Of a stretch of 40,595 bases of DNA, positions 7,748 through 15,593 are shown one piece after another. The position numbers were made by a program, and so were the translations under genes. Source of the DNA: Betaproteobacteria bacterium (GTDB lineage: Bacteria; Pseudomonadota; Gammaproteobacteria; Burkholderiales; JAHFQX01); NCBI GenBank assembly GCA_023259135.1, contig JAHFQX010000025.1:1-40595 (forward strand), in the 5' to 3' direction. Position 1 is the first letter of the stretch, and each line of letters begins with the position of its first letter. The notes under the pieces are model-generated. The model was not told the origin of the DNA and ran no database searches. It worked only from the letters and a program-made list of their open reading frames with translations.

Positions 7748-8872
7748 ATGACGGAACACGGTTCGATAAGCGGCGGTCCCGGTTTTCTTGCGCGTGACCG
7801 GCTACAAGCCTTGATCGACGGGATTTTGGCGGCGGGCTATGCCTGCCTCGGCCCCAAGGTTCGCGACGGCGCCATTCTGTACGAGCCGCTCGACAATGCG
7901 GCCGAGTTGCCGGTCGGCGTTCGCGATCGCCAAATCCCGGGGCAATACCGCCTGGAGTGCGGTGACGGCCCGCGCTGTTTCGCTTGGGCCACCGGTCCTC
8001 AGGCGCTGAAGCCCCATCTGTTCGCGCCGCGGGAAGTGCTGTGGCGCGCCGAGCGGGGCCCGGATGGCCGCATCGTTTTCAGCGACCCCCAAGCAGGCGT
8101 GAAGCCCGTCGCCCTCTTCGGCGCCCGGGCCTGCGACCTGGCCGCCTTGCGCTTGCAGGACCGGCACTTTCTGGAGGGGCCGTATCCCGACCCGCATTAC
8201 GCGGCGCGCCGCCGCAAGCTCCTGGTCGTCGCCGTCAATTGCAGCCACCCGGCCCAAACCTGCTTTTGCGCCTCCACCGGAGATGGTCCCCATGCCTCCG
8301 CGGGCTATGATCTGGCCTTGACCGAATTCGATGACGGTTTCGTGATCCACGCGGGCAGCGCAACAGGCGCCCGGCTGGTGGAGCCGTTGCGGCTTTCCGC
8401 GGCCACCCCGGCTCAGCGCGAGGCCCAAGCTCGGCAGGCGGAGCAGGCCGCCCAATCTCAATCCAGGAGCTTGCCGAGCCGAAACTTGCGCTCTGCTTTG
8501 TTCGCCAACCTGGAGCATCCGCGCTGGAGCGACGTCGCCGAGCGATGCCTGTCCTGTGGCAACTGCACCTCGGTCTGTCCGACCTGTTTTTGCCACAGCG
8601 AGGCGGAGGAGCTTGATCTAGGGGGCGCGCGTTCGGAACACGTCCGCCAATGGGATTCTTGTTTCACCGCGGGCCACGGATATATGAATGGCCATCAAGT
8701 CCGGCCCGATACCCGCACCCGCTATCGCCAGTGGCTGACCCATAAACTGGGCGGCTGGCACGATCAGTACGGCCGCAGCGGCTGCGTCGGCTGCGGCCGC
8801 TGCATCGCCTGGTGCCCGGCGGAAATCGATCTCACCGAAGAAGCCGCGGCCATTTGCGGAGCATCGGCATGA
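7748..8872 (+). CDS. hydB: Group 3b [NiFe] hydrogenase beta subunit, iron-sulfur electron-transfer protein
   Basis: This 374-residue protein carries two [4Fe-4S] ferredoxin-type motifs near its C-terminus: CLSCGNCTSVCP (Cys267, 270, 273, 277) and CVGCGRCIAWCP (Cys346, 349, 352, 356). The upstream domain resembles AsrA of anaerobic sulfite reductase and HydB of the soluble sulfhydrogenases. It should pass electrons between the hydrogenase module and the flavin subunit HydG. A GGGGGAAG stretch precedes the ATG by about 8 nt. The ATGA overlap with the next gene and the order B-G-D-A match bidirectional NADP-linked group 3b hydrogenases. Additional Cys pairs (C172-C174, C279 and C282) could bind another cluster. 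Confidence 0.92.
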   Translation: MTEHGSISGGPGFLARDRLQALIDGILAAGYACLGPKVRDGAILYEPLDNAAELPVGVRDRQIPGQYRLECGDGPRCFAWATGPQALKPHLFAPREVLWRAERGPDGRIVFSDPQAGVKPVALFGARACDLAALRLQDRHFLEGPYPDPHYAARRRKLLVVAVNCSHPAQTCFCASTGDGPHASAGYDLALTEFDDGFVIHAGSATGARLVEPLRLSAATPAQREAQARQAEQAAQSQSRSLPSRNLRSALFANLEHPRWSDVAERCLSCGNCTSVCPTCFCHSEAEELDLGGARSEHVRQWDSCFTAGHGYMNGHQVRPDTRTRYRQWLTHKLGGWHDQYGRSGCVGCGRCIAWCPAEIDLTEEAAAICGASA

Positions 8873-9744
8873 GCCAGGGCCGACACACGGCACCGGAAAG
8901 CCTTGCGGCGTTTCCCAACCCCTATCGGCCCTGGGAGGCCGAGGTGGCGGAGCGCATCCAGGAATCGCCCAGCATTTTCACCTTATGGCTGCGCCTGACC
9001 GATGGCGCTGTGCGGACCGGATACCGGTTCGCGCCCGGCCAGTTCAACATGCTCTATCTCTACGGCGTGGGCGAGGTGGCCATTTCCATCGTTTCCGACC
9101 CCCACGAGGAAAAATTGATCGGGCATACCCTGCGCGCCGTCGGGCGGGTGACCCAGGGGCTCGCCCAATTGAAGCCGGGCGACCGCTTGGGGCTGCGCGG
9201 GCCCTATGGCCGCGGCTGGCCGCTTGACGCCGCGGAGGGGCGCGACGTGCTGCTGGTGACCGGCGGCCTGGGCTGCGCCCCGGTGGTGGCGGTGATCAAC
9301 TATGTGCTGCTGCGCCGCGAGCGCTTCGGCCGTCTCACCCTCATTCAAGGCGTCAAGCACGCCGACGAGCTTATTTGGCGGGAGCGCTACGCCTATTGGC
9401 GGTCCTTGCCCAATACCCAGGTGCTGCTCGCCGCGGACCACGGCGGTCCGCTCTGGCCCTGGCATGTGGGCTTGGTCACCGAGGTGTTCGATCGAGCGGA
9501 AATCGTGCCGGAGCACAGCTTCGTGATGATGTGCGGCCCGGAAGGCATGCTGCGCGCCGGGGCGCGGCAACTGGCGGAGCGCGGGGTGGCGGAGGAGCGC
9601 ATCTACCTGAGCATGGAACGCAACATGCGCTGCGCGGTGCGGCACTGCGGCCACTGTCAGTTCGGCGCCCGGTTCGTGTGCCGCGACGGGCCGGTGTTCG
9701 CCTACCCCGAGGTGAAGGAACTGCTCGGCGTGCGGGGATTTTAG
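8869..9744 (+). CDS. hydG: Group 3b hydrogenase gamma subunit, FAD/NAD(P)-binding reductase
   Basis: This 291-residue member of the ferredoxin-NADP reductase superfamily has a flavin-binding region (APGQFNMLYLYGVGEVAISIVS, about 55-76) and an NAD(P)-binding domain with GGLGCAPV at 132-139 and CGPEGML near 222. The C-terminal cysteine set (Cys255, 260, 263, 271) is typical of [2Fe-2S] binding in the PyrK/AsrB/HydG group. It is the site where NAD(P) exchanges electrons with the hydrogenase. The ATG at 8869 is chosen because it overlaps the hydB stop by 4 nt; an upstream in-frame start at 8812 would only read over hydB. The next gene starts on the base after its stop codon. Confidence 0.93.
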   Translation: MSQGRHTAPESLAAFPNPYRPWEAEVAERIQESPSIFTLWLRLTDGAVRTGYRFAPGQFNMLYLYGVGEVAISIVSDPHEEKLIGHTLRAVGRVTQGLAQLKPGDRLGLRGPYGRGWPLDAAEGRDVLLVTGGLGCAPVVAVINYVLLRRERFGRLTLIQGVKHADELIWRERYAYWRSLPNTQVLLAADHGGPLWPWHVGLVTEVFDRAEIVPEHSFVMMCGPEGMLRAGARQLAERGVAEERIYLSMERNMRCAVRHCGHCQFGARFVCRDGPVFAYPEVKELLGVRGF

Positions 9745-10530
9745 ATGGCGGACAAGCCCACGGTCGCGGTGCACAAGTTCGCTTCCTGCGACGGTTGCCA
9801 ATTGGCCTTCCTCAATCTGGGCGCGAACCTGCTGCCGCTGGCCGAACGCATCGACCTCGTCCATTTCGCCGAGGCCGGCCCCGTCAACCTGGACGCCCGA
9901 GTAGATATCGCTTTCGTGGAGGGCAGCATCTCGACTCCGGAAGACCTGCAGCGCATCCGGCGGATTCGCGCCAGCACCGGCTATCTGGTGAGCATCGGCG
10001 CCTGCGCCACGACGGGCGGCATCCAGGCCTTGCGCAACGGCGCCCACAGCGCCGAGTGGCTGCGGCAGATCTACGCGAGCCCGGAATACATCCACAGCCT
10101 GGCGACCTCCACACCCATCGCCGAGCACGTCAAGGTGGATTTCGAGTTGTGGGGATGTCCGGTGACCGGCCGCCAAATCGTGGCGGCGGTGAATGCCTTG
10201 CTGCTCGGAGTCGCCCCGCGGGATGATGCCGACAAAGTCTGCATGGAATGCAAGCGGCGCAATACGGTGTGCGTGCTGGTGGCCAAGGGCGAAGCGTGCA
10301 TGGGGCCGGTTACCCGCAACGGCTGCGGCGCCTTGTGCCCCAGCTTTGGCCGGGATTGCTACGCTTGCTACGGGCCCGCCGAGAATCCCGCCACCGATGC
10401 CTTGGCACGGCGCTTTAAGGGGCTGGGCTTGATGCCCGAGGACATCGCCCGGCGTTTTCTTTTCATCAACAACCAGGCTCCCGCATTCTATGCCGCGGGG
10501 CACAAGGCACGGGGCACGGGCCATGACTGA
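9745..10530 (+). CDS. hydD: Group 3b [NiFe] hydrogenase small (delta) subunit
   Basis: This 261-residue protein lacks a twin-arginine signal, so the enzyme is cytoplasmic. The proximal [4Fe-4S] ligands are visible as CDGC (Cys15, Cys18), Cys87 in GACATTGG and Cys138 in WGCPVTGRQ. A second cysteine-rich region (Cys166, 169, 176, 185, 194, 198, 205, 208) provides ligands for two further clusters. It relays electrons from the NiFe site in HydA toward HydB and HydG. It starts directly after the hydG stop and overlaps hydA by 8 nt. Confidence 0.94.
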   Translation: MADKPTVAVHKFASCDGCQLAFLNLGANLLPLAERIDLVHFAEAGPVNLDARVDIAFVEGSISTPEDLQRIRRIRASTGYLVSIGACATTGGIQALRNGAHSAEWLRQIYASPEYIHSLATSTPIAEHVKVDFELWGCPVTGRQIVAAVNALLLGVAPRDDADKVCMECKRRNTVCVLVAKGEACMGPVTRNGCGALCPSFGRDCYACYGPAENPATDALARRFKGLGLMPEDIARRFLFINNQAPAFYAAGHKARGTGHD

Positions 10531-11878
10531 CTCCGGCAAAAAGAAACCGGGCCGTCGCCCTCCCCGCGCCAAGGCCGGCGCCGGGACGGAAAAAACCGTG
10601 TCGATCCACGTGCCGGTGCTGGCGCGGGTCGAGGGAGAGGGGGCGCTGCATTTGCGCATTCGCGGCGACGCCATCGAGGAATTGAAATTGCGGATCTTCG
10701 AGCCGCCCCGGCTATTCGAAAAATTCCTCGAGGGCCGCTCCTGCGATGAGGTGCCCGACATGGTGGCGCGCATCTGCGGCATTTGCCCGGTGGCCTACCA
10801 GATGAGCGCCGTGAACGCCCTGGAAAGCCTGTTCGGCACCGAACCGGGGCCCTGGGTTCGCGCCATGCGGCGGGTGTTGTATTGCGGCGAATGGATAGAA
10901 AGCCATTGCCTGCATATTCATTTGCTCGCCGCGCCGGATTTTTTCGGCTACGACAGCGCCATCTCGATGGCCCGGGATCATCCCGAAGTCATCCGCCGCG
11001 GCCTGGCGTTGCAAGGCTTGGGCAACGAACTCATGGGGCTGCTGGGGGGCCGCTCGGTGCACCCGGTGGGGGTTCGCATCGGCGGATTTTATCGCGCCCC
11101 GTCGCAGGCCGAGGCCGACGCCATGCGGGACAAGCTGGAGGCGGCGTTGCCCGAGGCCGAGGCGCTGGTGCGCTGGATAGCGGCCGTAAAAGTGCCCCAA
11201 GACCCCCAGCAATTCACTTGCGTGGCCCTGCGGCATCAGCGGGAATATCCCATGAACGAAGGGCGGATCGTCTCCAGCGACGGGCTGGCCATCGGGGTGG
11301 AAGAGTACGAACGGCATTTCGCCGAACATCAGGAGCCGCATTCCACGGCGCTCTACAGCACTTTGCAAGGACGGCCTTATCTGGTGGGCCCCCTGGCCCG
11401 GCTCAACCTCAATCTCGACCGGCTTCCCGCTCAAGCGCGGGACCTGCTTGCCGACACTGGCATCCGCTGGCCCAGCGGCAATATGTTCCATAGCGCCGTC
11501 GCCCGCGCCGTGGAAGTGTATTACGCGTTGCTCGAAGCCATCCGGCTGCTCGCCGCTTATGCCGTTCCGGAAGCGCCGGCCGCAGCGGTCGTTCCCCGCG
11601 CCGGGATCGGCTATGGATGCAGCGAAGCGCCCCGCGGCATCCTCTGGCACCGTTATGCAGTCGATGCCCAGGGCCGCATTCTGAGCGCGCGCATCGTCCC
11701 GCCCACCAGCCAGAATCAGGCCCGCATCGAAGAAGACCTGCACAGCTCGCTGCGGGTTTTTGGGCTGCACCACAGCGATACGGCGTTGCGCTCGCATTGC
11801 GAAAAAGTGATCCGCAACTACGATCCTTGCATCTCCTGCGCCACCCATTTCCTGCAAATGCAGGTAGAGCGGATATGA
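10523..11878 (+). CDS. hydA: Group 3b [NiFe] hydrogenase large (alpha) subunit
   Basis: This 451-residue catalytic subunit holds the NiFe centre through two motifs: RICGICPVAY near the N-terminus (Cys85, Cys88) and DPCISCATH at the C-terminus (Cys436, Cys439, His442). The RxCGICPxA form and the company of hydB, hydG and hydD place it in the cytoplasmic NAD(P)-linked group 3b. A nine-residue tail after His442 is the expected peptide removed by the maturation protease encoded next. The ATG at 10523 is taken because it overlaps the end of hydD; it leaves a basic N-terminal extension of about 25 residues (KKKPGRRPPRAK). No hyp genes for NiFe(CN)2CO assembly are in the window, so they must lie elsewhere if the enzyme is active. 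Confidence 0.95.
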   Translation: MTDSGKKKPGRRPPRAKAGAGTEKTVSIHVPVLARVEGEGALHLRIRGDAIEELKLRIFEPPRLFEKFLEGRSCDEVPDMVARICGICPVAYQMSAVNALESLFGTEPGPWVRAMRRVLYCGEWIESHCLHIHLLAAPDFFGYDSAISMARDHPEVIRRGLALQGLGNELMGLLGGRSVHPVGVRIGGFYRAPSQAEADAMRDKLEAALPEAEALVRWIAAVKVPQDPQQFTCVALRHQREYPMNEGRIVSSDGLAIGVEEYERHFAEHQEPHSTALYSTLQGRPYLVGPLARLNLNLDRLPAQARDLLADTGIRWPSGNMFHSAVARAVEVYYALLEAIRLLAAYAVPEAPAAAVVPRAGIGYGCSEAPRGILWHRYAVDAQGRILSARIVPPTSQNQARIEEDLHSSLRVFGLHHSDTALRSHCEKVIRNYDPCISCATHFLQMQVERI

Positions 11879-12342
11879 CCCGTATCCAGGTGCTGGGGAT
11901 CGGTTCGCCCTTCGGCGACGACCGGGCCGGCTGGCGGGCGGTCGAAGCCCTGCGGCAATCGGCGGCGTTGGAGGGCTTGCCGCGGGGCGCGCTGGCCCTG
12001 CACATCCTCGACCGCCCCGGCGTAAATTTGATACGTTATTTGGCAGGGGCCGAACGGGTCATCATTGTGGATGCCGCCCGGGGAAGCGGACCGCCCGGCA
12101 CCTTGCGCCGCTGGGATGGAGCGGCCTTGCTTGACCCGGGAGAGATCTTCTCCAGCCATGGCGCGGGAGTCGCGGCGGCGCTGCGGCTGGCGGCCGCCCT
12201 CGGACCGCTACCCGATATCGCTGTGCATGGCATCGAGGTCGCCGATGTGGGCATGGAAGCCGCCCTCAGCCAGCCTGTTGCCGCCGCCTTGCCCAGGTTG
12301 ATCAGACGCATCGAAACGGAAATCCGGGAGGCCATCGCATGA
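11875..12342 (+). CDS. Hydrogenase maturation protease (HycI/HyaD family)
   Basis: This 155-residue cytoplasmic endopeptidase has the family opening VLGIGSPFGDDRAGWRAVE with the paired Asp residues expected to sense nickel, a central VDAARG strand and the SSHGAG region. It should cut the C-terminal tail of HydA after His442 once nickel is inserted. The ATG overlaps the hydA stop (ATGA), as is usual for a dedicated protease, and its stop overlaps the start of the following hydrolase in the same way. Confidence 0.9.
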   Translation: MTRIQVLGIGSPFGDDRAGWRAVEALRQSAALEGLPRGALALHILDRPGVNLIRYLAGAERVIIVDAARGSGPPGTLRRWDGAALLDPGEIFSSHGAGVAAALRLAAALGPLPDIAVHGIEVADVGMEAALSQPVAAALPRLIRRIETEIREAIA

Positions 12343-13037
12343 AGACTTATGTTCTGGTGCACGGGGCGTGGCACGGCGGCTGGTGCTGGAAAAAAGTGAA
12401 GCCCTTGCTGCAAGCCGCCGGTCGGGAGGTTTATACCCCCACCCTCACCGGCCTCGGCGAGCGGGCTCATCTGCTCTCCCGGCAGGTCGGCCTGGACACC
12501 CATGTCCAGGACGTGGTCGGCGTGTTGGAGTGGGAAGACTTGCAAGACGTGGTGCTGGTGGGCCACAGCTACGGAGGCATGGTCATCGCCGGCGTCGCCG
12601 ACCGGGTGGCCGAGCGGCTGGCGCACCTGGTGTATCTGGATAGCGCGGTGCCCTCGGACGGACAAGCGCTGTTGGATTGCGTGGGCGACCGATTCCGGGC
12701 CGACATGGCCGAAGCGGCCCGCAGTCGGGGAGAGGGCTGGCGGGTGCCGCCCTGGTCGGCGGAGCGCTTGGGCTTGGTGGATAATGCGGACGCGGCCTGG
12801 GTGATTCCCAAGCTGGTGCCCCAGCCCTATAAAACTTTCCAGGACCCGGTGCGATTCCGCAGCCCGACCGCCTTGGCCCTGCCGCGCACCTATATTCACT
12901 GTGTCGGCCAACCCCCGTCCGCAAGGGAAAGGCCCCCGTTCACCGCGGCCATGGATTACTACCGGCTGGCCGCCGGGCACAACGCCATGGTCACGGCGCC
13001 GGAGGAACTGGCGGACTTGCTCCTGAGGCTTGGGTAG
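12339..13037 (+). CDS. Alpha/beta hydrolase (EstC / salicylate-esterase-like)
   Basis: This 232-residue cytoplasmic protein has the alpha/beta-hydrolase fold of the plant-type esterase and hydroxynitrile-lyase branch. The oxyanion motif is HGAWHGGWCW (residues 8-17), the nucleophile is Ser77 in GHSYGGM, and the catalytic His is likely His214 in AAGHNAM near the C-terminus. It is translationally coupled to the hydrogenase protease by an ATGA overlap and is the last gene before the operon terminator. Its substrate is unknown. Five tightly packed hydrogenase genes in front suggest co-expression with hydrogen metabolism rather than chance proximity, but no role in hydrogenase function can be stated. 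Confidence 0.85.
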   Translation: MKTYVLVHGAWHGGWCWKKVKPLLQAAGREVYTPTLTGLGERAHLLSRQVGLDTHVQDVVGVLEWEDLQDVVLVGHSYGGMVIAGVADRVAERLAHLVYLDSAVPSDGQALLDCVGDRFRADMAEAARSRGEGWRVPPWSAERLGLVDNADAAWVIPKLVPQPYKTFQDPVRFRSPTALALPRTYIHCVGQPPSARERPPFTAAMDYYRLAAGHNAMVTAPEELADLLLRLG

Positions 13038-13094
13038 CCGCTTGGCGAGACGCCCTGGGCTCCGGTGTTGCGGACGGGCGCGCTGGAAAGACAC

Positions 13095-13120
13095 AGGCCA
13101 GAGGTTTTCTCTGGCCTTTT
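13095..13120 (+). terminator. Rho-independent terminator of the hydrogenase operon
   Basis: A perfect 9-bp stem (AGGCCAGAG, 13095-13103, with CTCTGGCCT, 13109-13117) closes a 5-nt loop and runs into TTT. It lies 58 nt after the last operon gene. On the opposite strand the same hairpin follows the tRNA 3' end with a weaker T-rich tail (GTGTCTTT), so it may also stop the rpoD-tRNA transcript. Confidence 0.85.
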
Positions 13121-13127
13121 GTATGGG

Positions 13128-13455
13128 TGGGCCCCCTGGGAGTCGAACCCAGCACCAACGGATTATGCGTACCACTACGACTTTCGCCGCCCCTTTCGGG
13201 TTTGTGGTCTGGACTCTATCTTGCCTTTACGGCCTTCCCGTCGAGTCTCTACACGTTCCCCCGGGGTTCAGGGGCTTCGCTCGGTATCGGCGTGGCGCAA
13301 AGGCCGCGTTAGCTTTCACCGAATTTGAGAAGTTCTACCCAGGATCAGAGTGAACTTAACCCTGGGCAACCCACAGGAAGTCACCATGCATCCCGAGGAT
13401 GTTTAGGTTTCTTCCGCCAAGTCCGCTGCTCTAACCATGCATGAGCTAGAGGCCC
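13128..13455 (-). tRNA. tRNA-Ile2 (CAU anticodon), interrupted by a group I intron
   Basis: Two exons make a 76-nt cloverleaf. The 5' exon (13420-13455) supplies acceptor strand GGGCCTC, D stem GCTC/GAGC and half of the anticodon arm (GCGGA-CT). The 3' exon (13128-13167) begins with anticodon CAT, then AA, stem TCCGT, T arm CTGGG-TTCGACT-CCCAG, acceptor strand GGGGCCC and discriminator A. Acceptor pairing is complete with one G-U pair. The discriminator is followed by CCC, so CCA would be added after transcription. The CTCATAA loop with a GGA/TCC stem and the site after rpoD favour the lysidine-modified Ile2 tRNA over Met tRNAs, which share the CAU anticodon. The 252-nt intron lies between U33 and C34. 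Confidence 0.93.
13168..13419 (-). ncRNA. Group I intron in the tRNA anticodon loop (likely subgroup IC3)
   Basis: Conserved core elements appear in order on the minus strand. A P/P4-like block AATTCGGTGAAAGCTAACG lies at 13307-13325, an R-like block GTGTAGAGACTCGACGG at 13238-13254 and an S-like block AAGATAGAGTCC at 13211-13222. GACTC (13243-13247) and GAGTC (13212-13216) pair perfectly as P7. The 3' part folds as P9-type hairpins with two GAAA tetraloops (CCC-GAAA-GGG and CGGC-GAAA-GTCG) inside ACCAC/GTGGT. The last intron base is G, as required. At the 5' site exon GACU can pair with GGUU in the intron, giving the usual U-G wobble. The core closely resembles the known Azoarcus tRNA-Ile intron as I recall it. 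There is no room for a homing endonuclease. Confidence 0.92.
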
Positions 13456-13485
13456 GAAAAACCGTTTCTCCGCCGCGGCGGAATG

Positions 13486-15543
13486 CTATTCATTGTCGAG
13501 GAAACTGCGCAGCCGCTCGGAACGGGACGGATGGCGCAGCTTACGCAGCGCCTTGGCCTCGATTTGACGGATCCGCTCCCGGGTCACGTCGAATTGCTTG
13601 CCGACTTCCTCCAGGGTGTGATCGGTGTTCATCTCGATGCCGAAGCGCATCCGGAGGACCTTGGCCTCCCTCGGGGTGAGCGAGTCCAGCACATCGTCGG
13701 TGGCATTCTGCAGGCTGGCGTAGACCGCCGCCTCCGCGGGGGCCATGGTGGCGGCATCCTCGATGAAGTCTCCCAGATGGGAGTCGTCGTCGTCGCCGAT
13801 GGGCGTCTCCATGGAGATCGGCTCCTTGGCGATTTTCAAAATCTTGCGGATTTTTTCCTCGGGCATTTCCATGCGCTTGGCGAGTTCCGCGGGATCGGGC
13901 TCTTGACCGGTCTCCTGGAGAATCTGGCGGGAGATGCGGTTCATCTTGTTGATGGTCTCGATCATGTGCACCGGAATGCGGATGGTGCGGGCCTGATCGG
14001 CGATGGAGCGGGTAATGGCCTGCCGAATCCACCACGTGGCGTAAGTGGAGAATTTATATCCGCGCCGATATTCGAATTTGTCCACCGCTTTCATCAGCCC
14101 GATGTTGCCCTCCTGGATCAAATCCAGGAATTGCAGGCCACGATTGGTGTATTTCTTGGCGATGGAAATGACCAAGCGCAGATTGGCTTCGGTCATTTCC
14201 CGCTTGGCGCGCCGCGCCTTGGCTTCGCCGGTGGACATTTGCCGGTTGATTTCCTTGAGATCCCGCAGCGGAATGCCCACCTTTTGCTGGAGATCGATCA
14301 AGGTTTGCTGCAACTCGAAAATGGCCGGAGCATGGCGGGACAAGGCTTCGCTGTAGCTCTTGCGGGCGGCGATTTCTTTTTTTACCCACGCCGGATCCAC
14401 TTCGTTGCCGGGAAAAGCCTTGATGAAATGGGGCCGGGGCATGCCGGATTTCTTGACGCACAGATCCATGATCTTGCGCTCGTGCTGGCGCACCCGATCC
14501 ACTTGCTTGCGGACGCTGTCGCACAGGGCTTCCACCTGCTTGGCGCCGAAGCGGATGGTCATCAACTGGTTGGAGATTTGCTGCTGCAATTCCTTGTAGG
14601 ATTTGCTCTGCGGGCCGCTTCTCGCCAGCACTCGGCGCATTTTGTTGTGGGCTGCGCGGATAACGGCAAACCGTTTCAGGGCTTCGGTCTTGAGTTCCAG
14701 CAGATTGGCTAGGGCCGCGGCGCTGCCGTCGTCCTCGGCATCGCTTTCCTCGCTGTCCTCAACTTCATCGGTACTCATGGCCGCTTCGATCACTTGATCC
14801 TGCGCATCGGGGCCGATCAGCCCGTCAACGATTTCGTCAATCCGCAATTCATCCCGTTCCACCCGGTCGGCCAGGGCCAGGATTTCGGCGATGGTGGTGG
14901 GGCAGGCGGAAATGGCCTGGACCATGTGTTTGAGGCCGTCCTCGATGCGCTTGGCGATTTCGATTTCGCCTTCGCGGGTGAGCAGTTCCACCGAGCCCAT
15001 CTCCCGCATGTACATGCGGACCGGATCGGTGGTGCGGCCGAACTCGGAATCCACCGTGGACAGCGCGGCTTCGGCTTCCTCCACCACGTCCTCGTCGGCC
15101 GCCGGAGGCGGGGTTTCCGACATCAGCAGAGTCTCGGTATCCGGGGCCTCGTCATAGACCGAGATCCCCATGTCGTTGATCATGCTGATGATGTTTTCGA
15201 TCTGCTCGGCGTCCAGGTTTTCGTCGGGCAGGTGATCGTTGATTTCGGTGTAAGTCAGATAGCCCCGTTCCTTCCCCAGCACGATCAGATTCTTCAGGCG
15301 GATACGACGGGACTCGACATCGAGAAGCGAGGGCGGAGCCTTGGAAAGAGCGGCCGCCTTCTGCTCCTTGAGGCTCGGGACCCGCTTGTTGCCCTTAGCC
15401 GGGGCCGCAACGGGGACTTTCCCTTTCTCCTGAGCCTTGGGGCTGGCCGCTTTGGCGGGCGCCGGGCGTGGGACCGGCTTGCTGGTGCTCTTGGCGGCGG
15501 GCATGCGCTCGCCGGATTTGCTGGGGGTGGTTTTTTTGGCCAT
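13486..15543 (-). CDS. rpoD: RNA polymerase primary sigma factor sigma70
   Basis: This 685-residue sigma factor has region 1.1 after an unusual N-terminal extension, region 1.2 ([21 protein letters not shown], about 167-187), a long acidic non-conserved region, region 2 ([33 protein letters not shown], then [15 protein letters not shown], which melts and reads the -10 box), region 3 and region 4 with the -35-reading helix ([29 protein letters not shown]). It is about 70 residues longer than E. coli RpoD, mostly because of a Lys/Ala/Pro-rich stretch of about 60 residues at the start. It is the last protein gene of the rpsU-yqeY-dnaG-rpoD cluster, 50 nt after dnaG, and the tRNA gene follows 30 nt downstream. 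Confidence 0.98.
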   Translation of the reverse strand: MAKKTTPSKSGERMPAAKSTSKPVPRPAPAKAASPKAQEKGKVPVAAPAKGNKRVPSLKEQKAAALSKAPPSLLDVESRRIRLKNLIVLGKERGYLTYTEINDHLPDENLDAEQIENIISMINDMGISVYDEAPDTETLLMSETPPPAADEDVVEEAEAALSTVDSEFGRTTDPVRMYMREMGSVELLTREGEIEIAKRIEDGLKHMVQAISACPTTIAEILALADRVERDELRIDEIVDGLIGPDAQDQVIEAAMSTDEVEDSEESDAEDDGSAAALANLLELKTEALKRFAVIRAAHNKMRRVLARSGPQSKSYKELQQQISNQLMTIRFGAKQVEALCDSVRKQVDRVRQHERKIMDLCVKKSGMPRPHFIKAFPGNEVDPAWVKKEIAARKSYSEALSRHAPAIFELQQTLIDLQQKVGIPLRDLKEINRQMSTGEAKARRAKREMTEANLRLVISIAKKYTNRGLQFLDLIQEGNIGLMKAVDKFEYRRGYKFSTYATWWIRQAITRSIADQARTIRIPVHMIETINKMNRISRQILQETGQEPDPAELAKRMEMPEEKIRKILKIAKEPISMETPIGDDDDSHLGDFIEDAATMAPAEAAVYASLQNATDDVLDSLTPREAKVLRMRFGIEMNTDHTLEEVGKQFDVTRERIRQIEAKALRKLRHPSRSERLRSFLDNE

Positions 15544-15593
15544 GACCTCGATCTTCCGGAGGAAGGTTAGCGATAAAATAAGTTAAAAACCCG

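Noticed and set aside
8983-10782. 599-codon minus-strand reading across hydG, hydD and the start of hydA
   Set aside because: It is a composition shadow. The plus-strand genes hold all iron-sulfur and NiFe ligands, and the reverse product is low-complexity with His/Gln/Gly runs.
13095-13120. Hairpin as part of the tRNA or intron
   Set aside because: It lies outside the 3' end of the cloverleaf and has the stem-plus-T form of a terminator for the opposite-strand operon.
13030-13353. Plus-strand open frames over the tRNA/intron region
   Set aside because: They lie antisense to a structured RNA with clear tRNA exons, lack ribosome sites and show no protein family.
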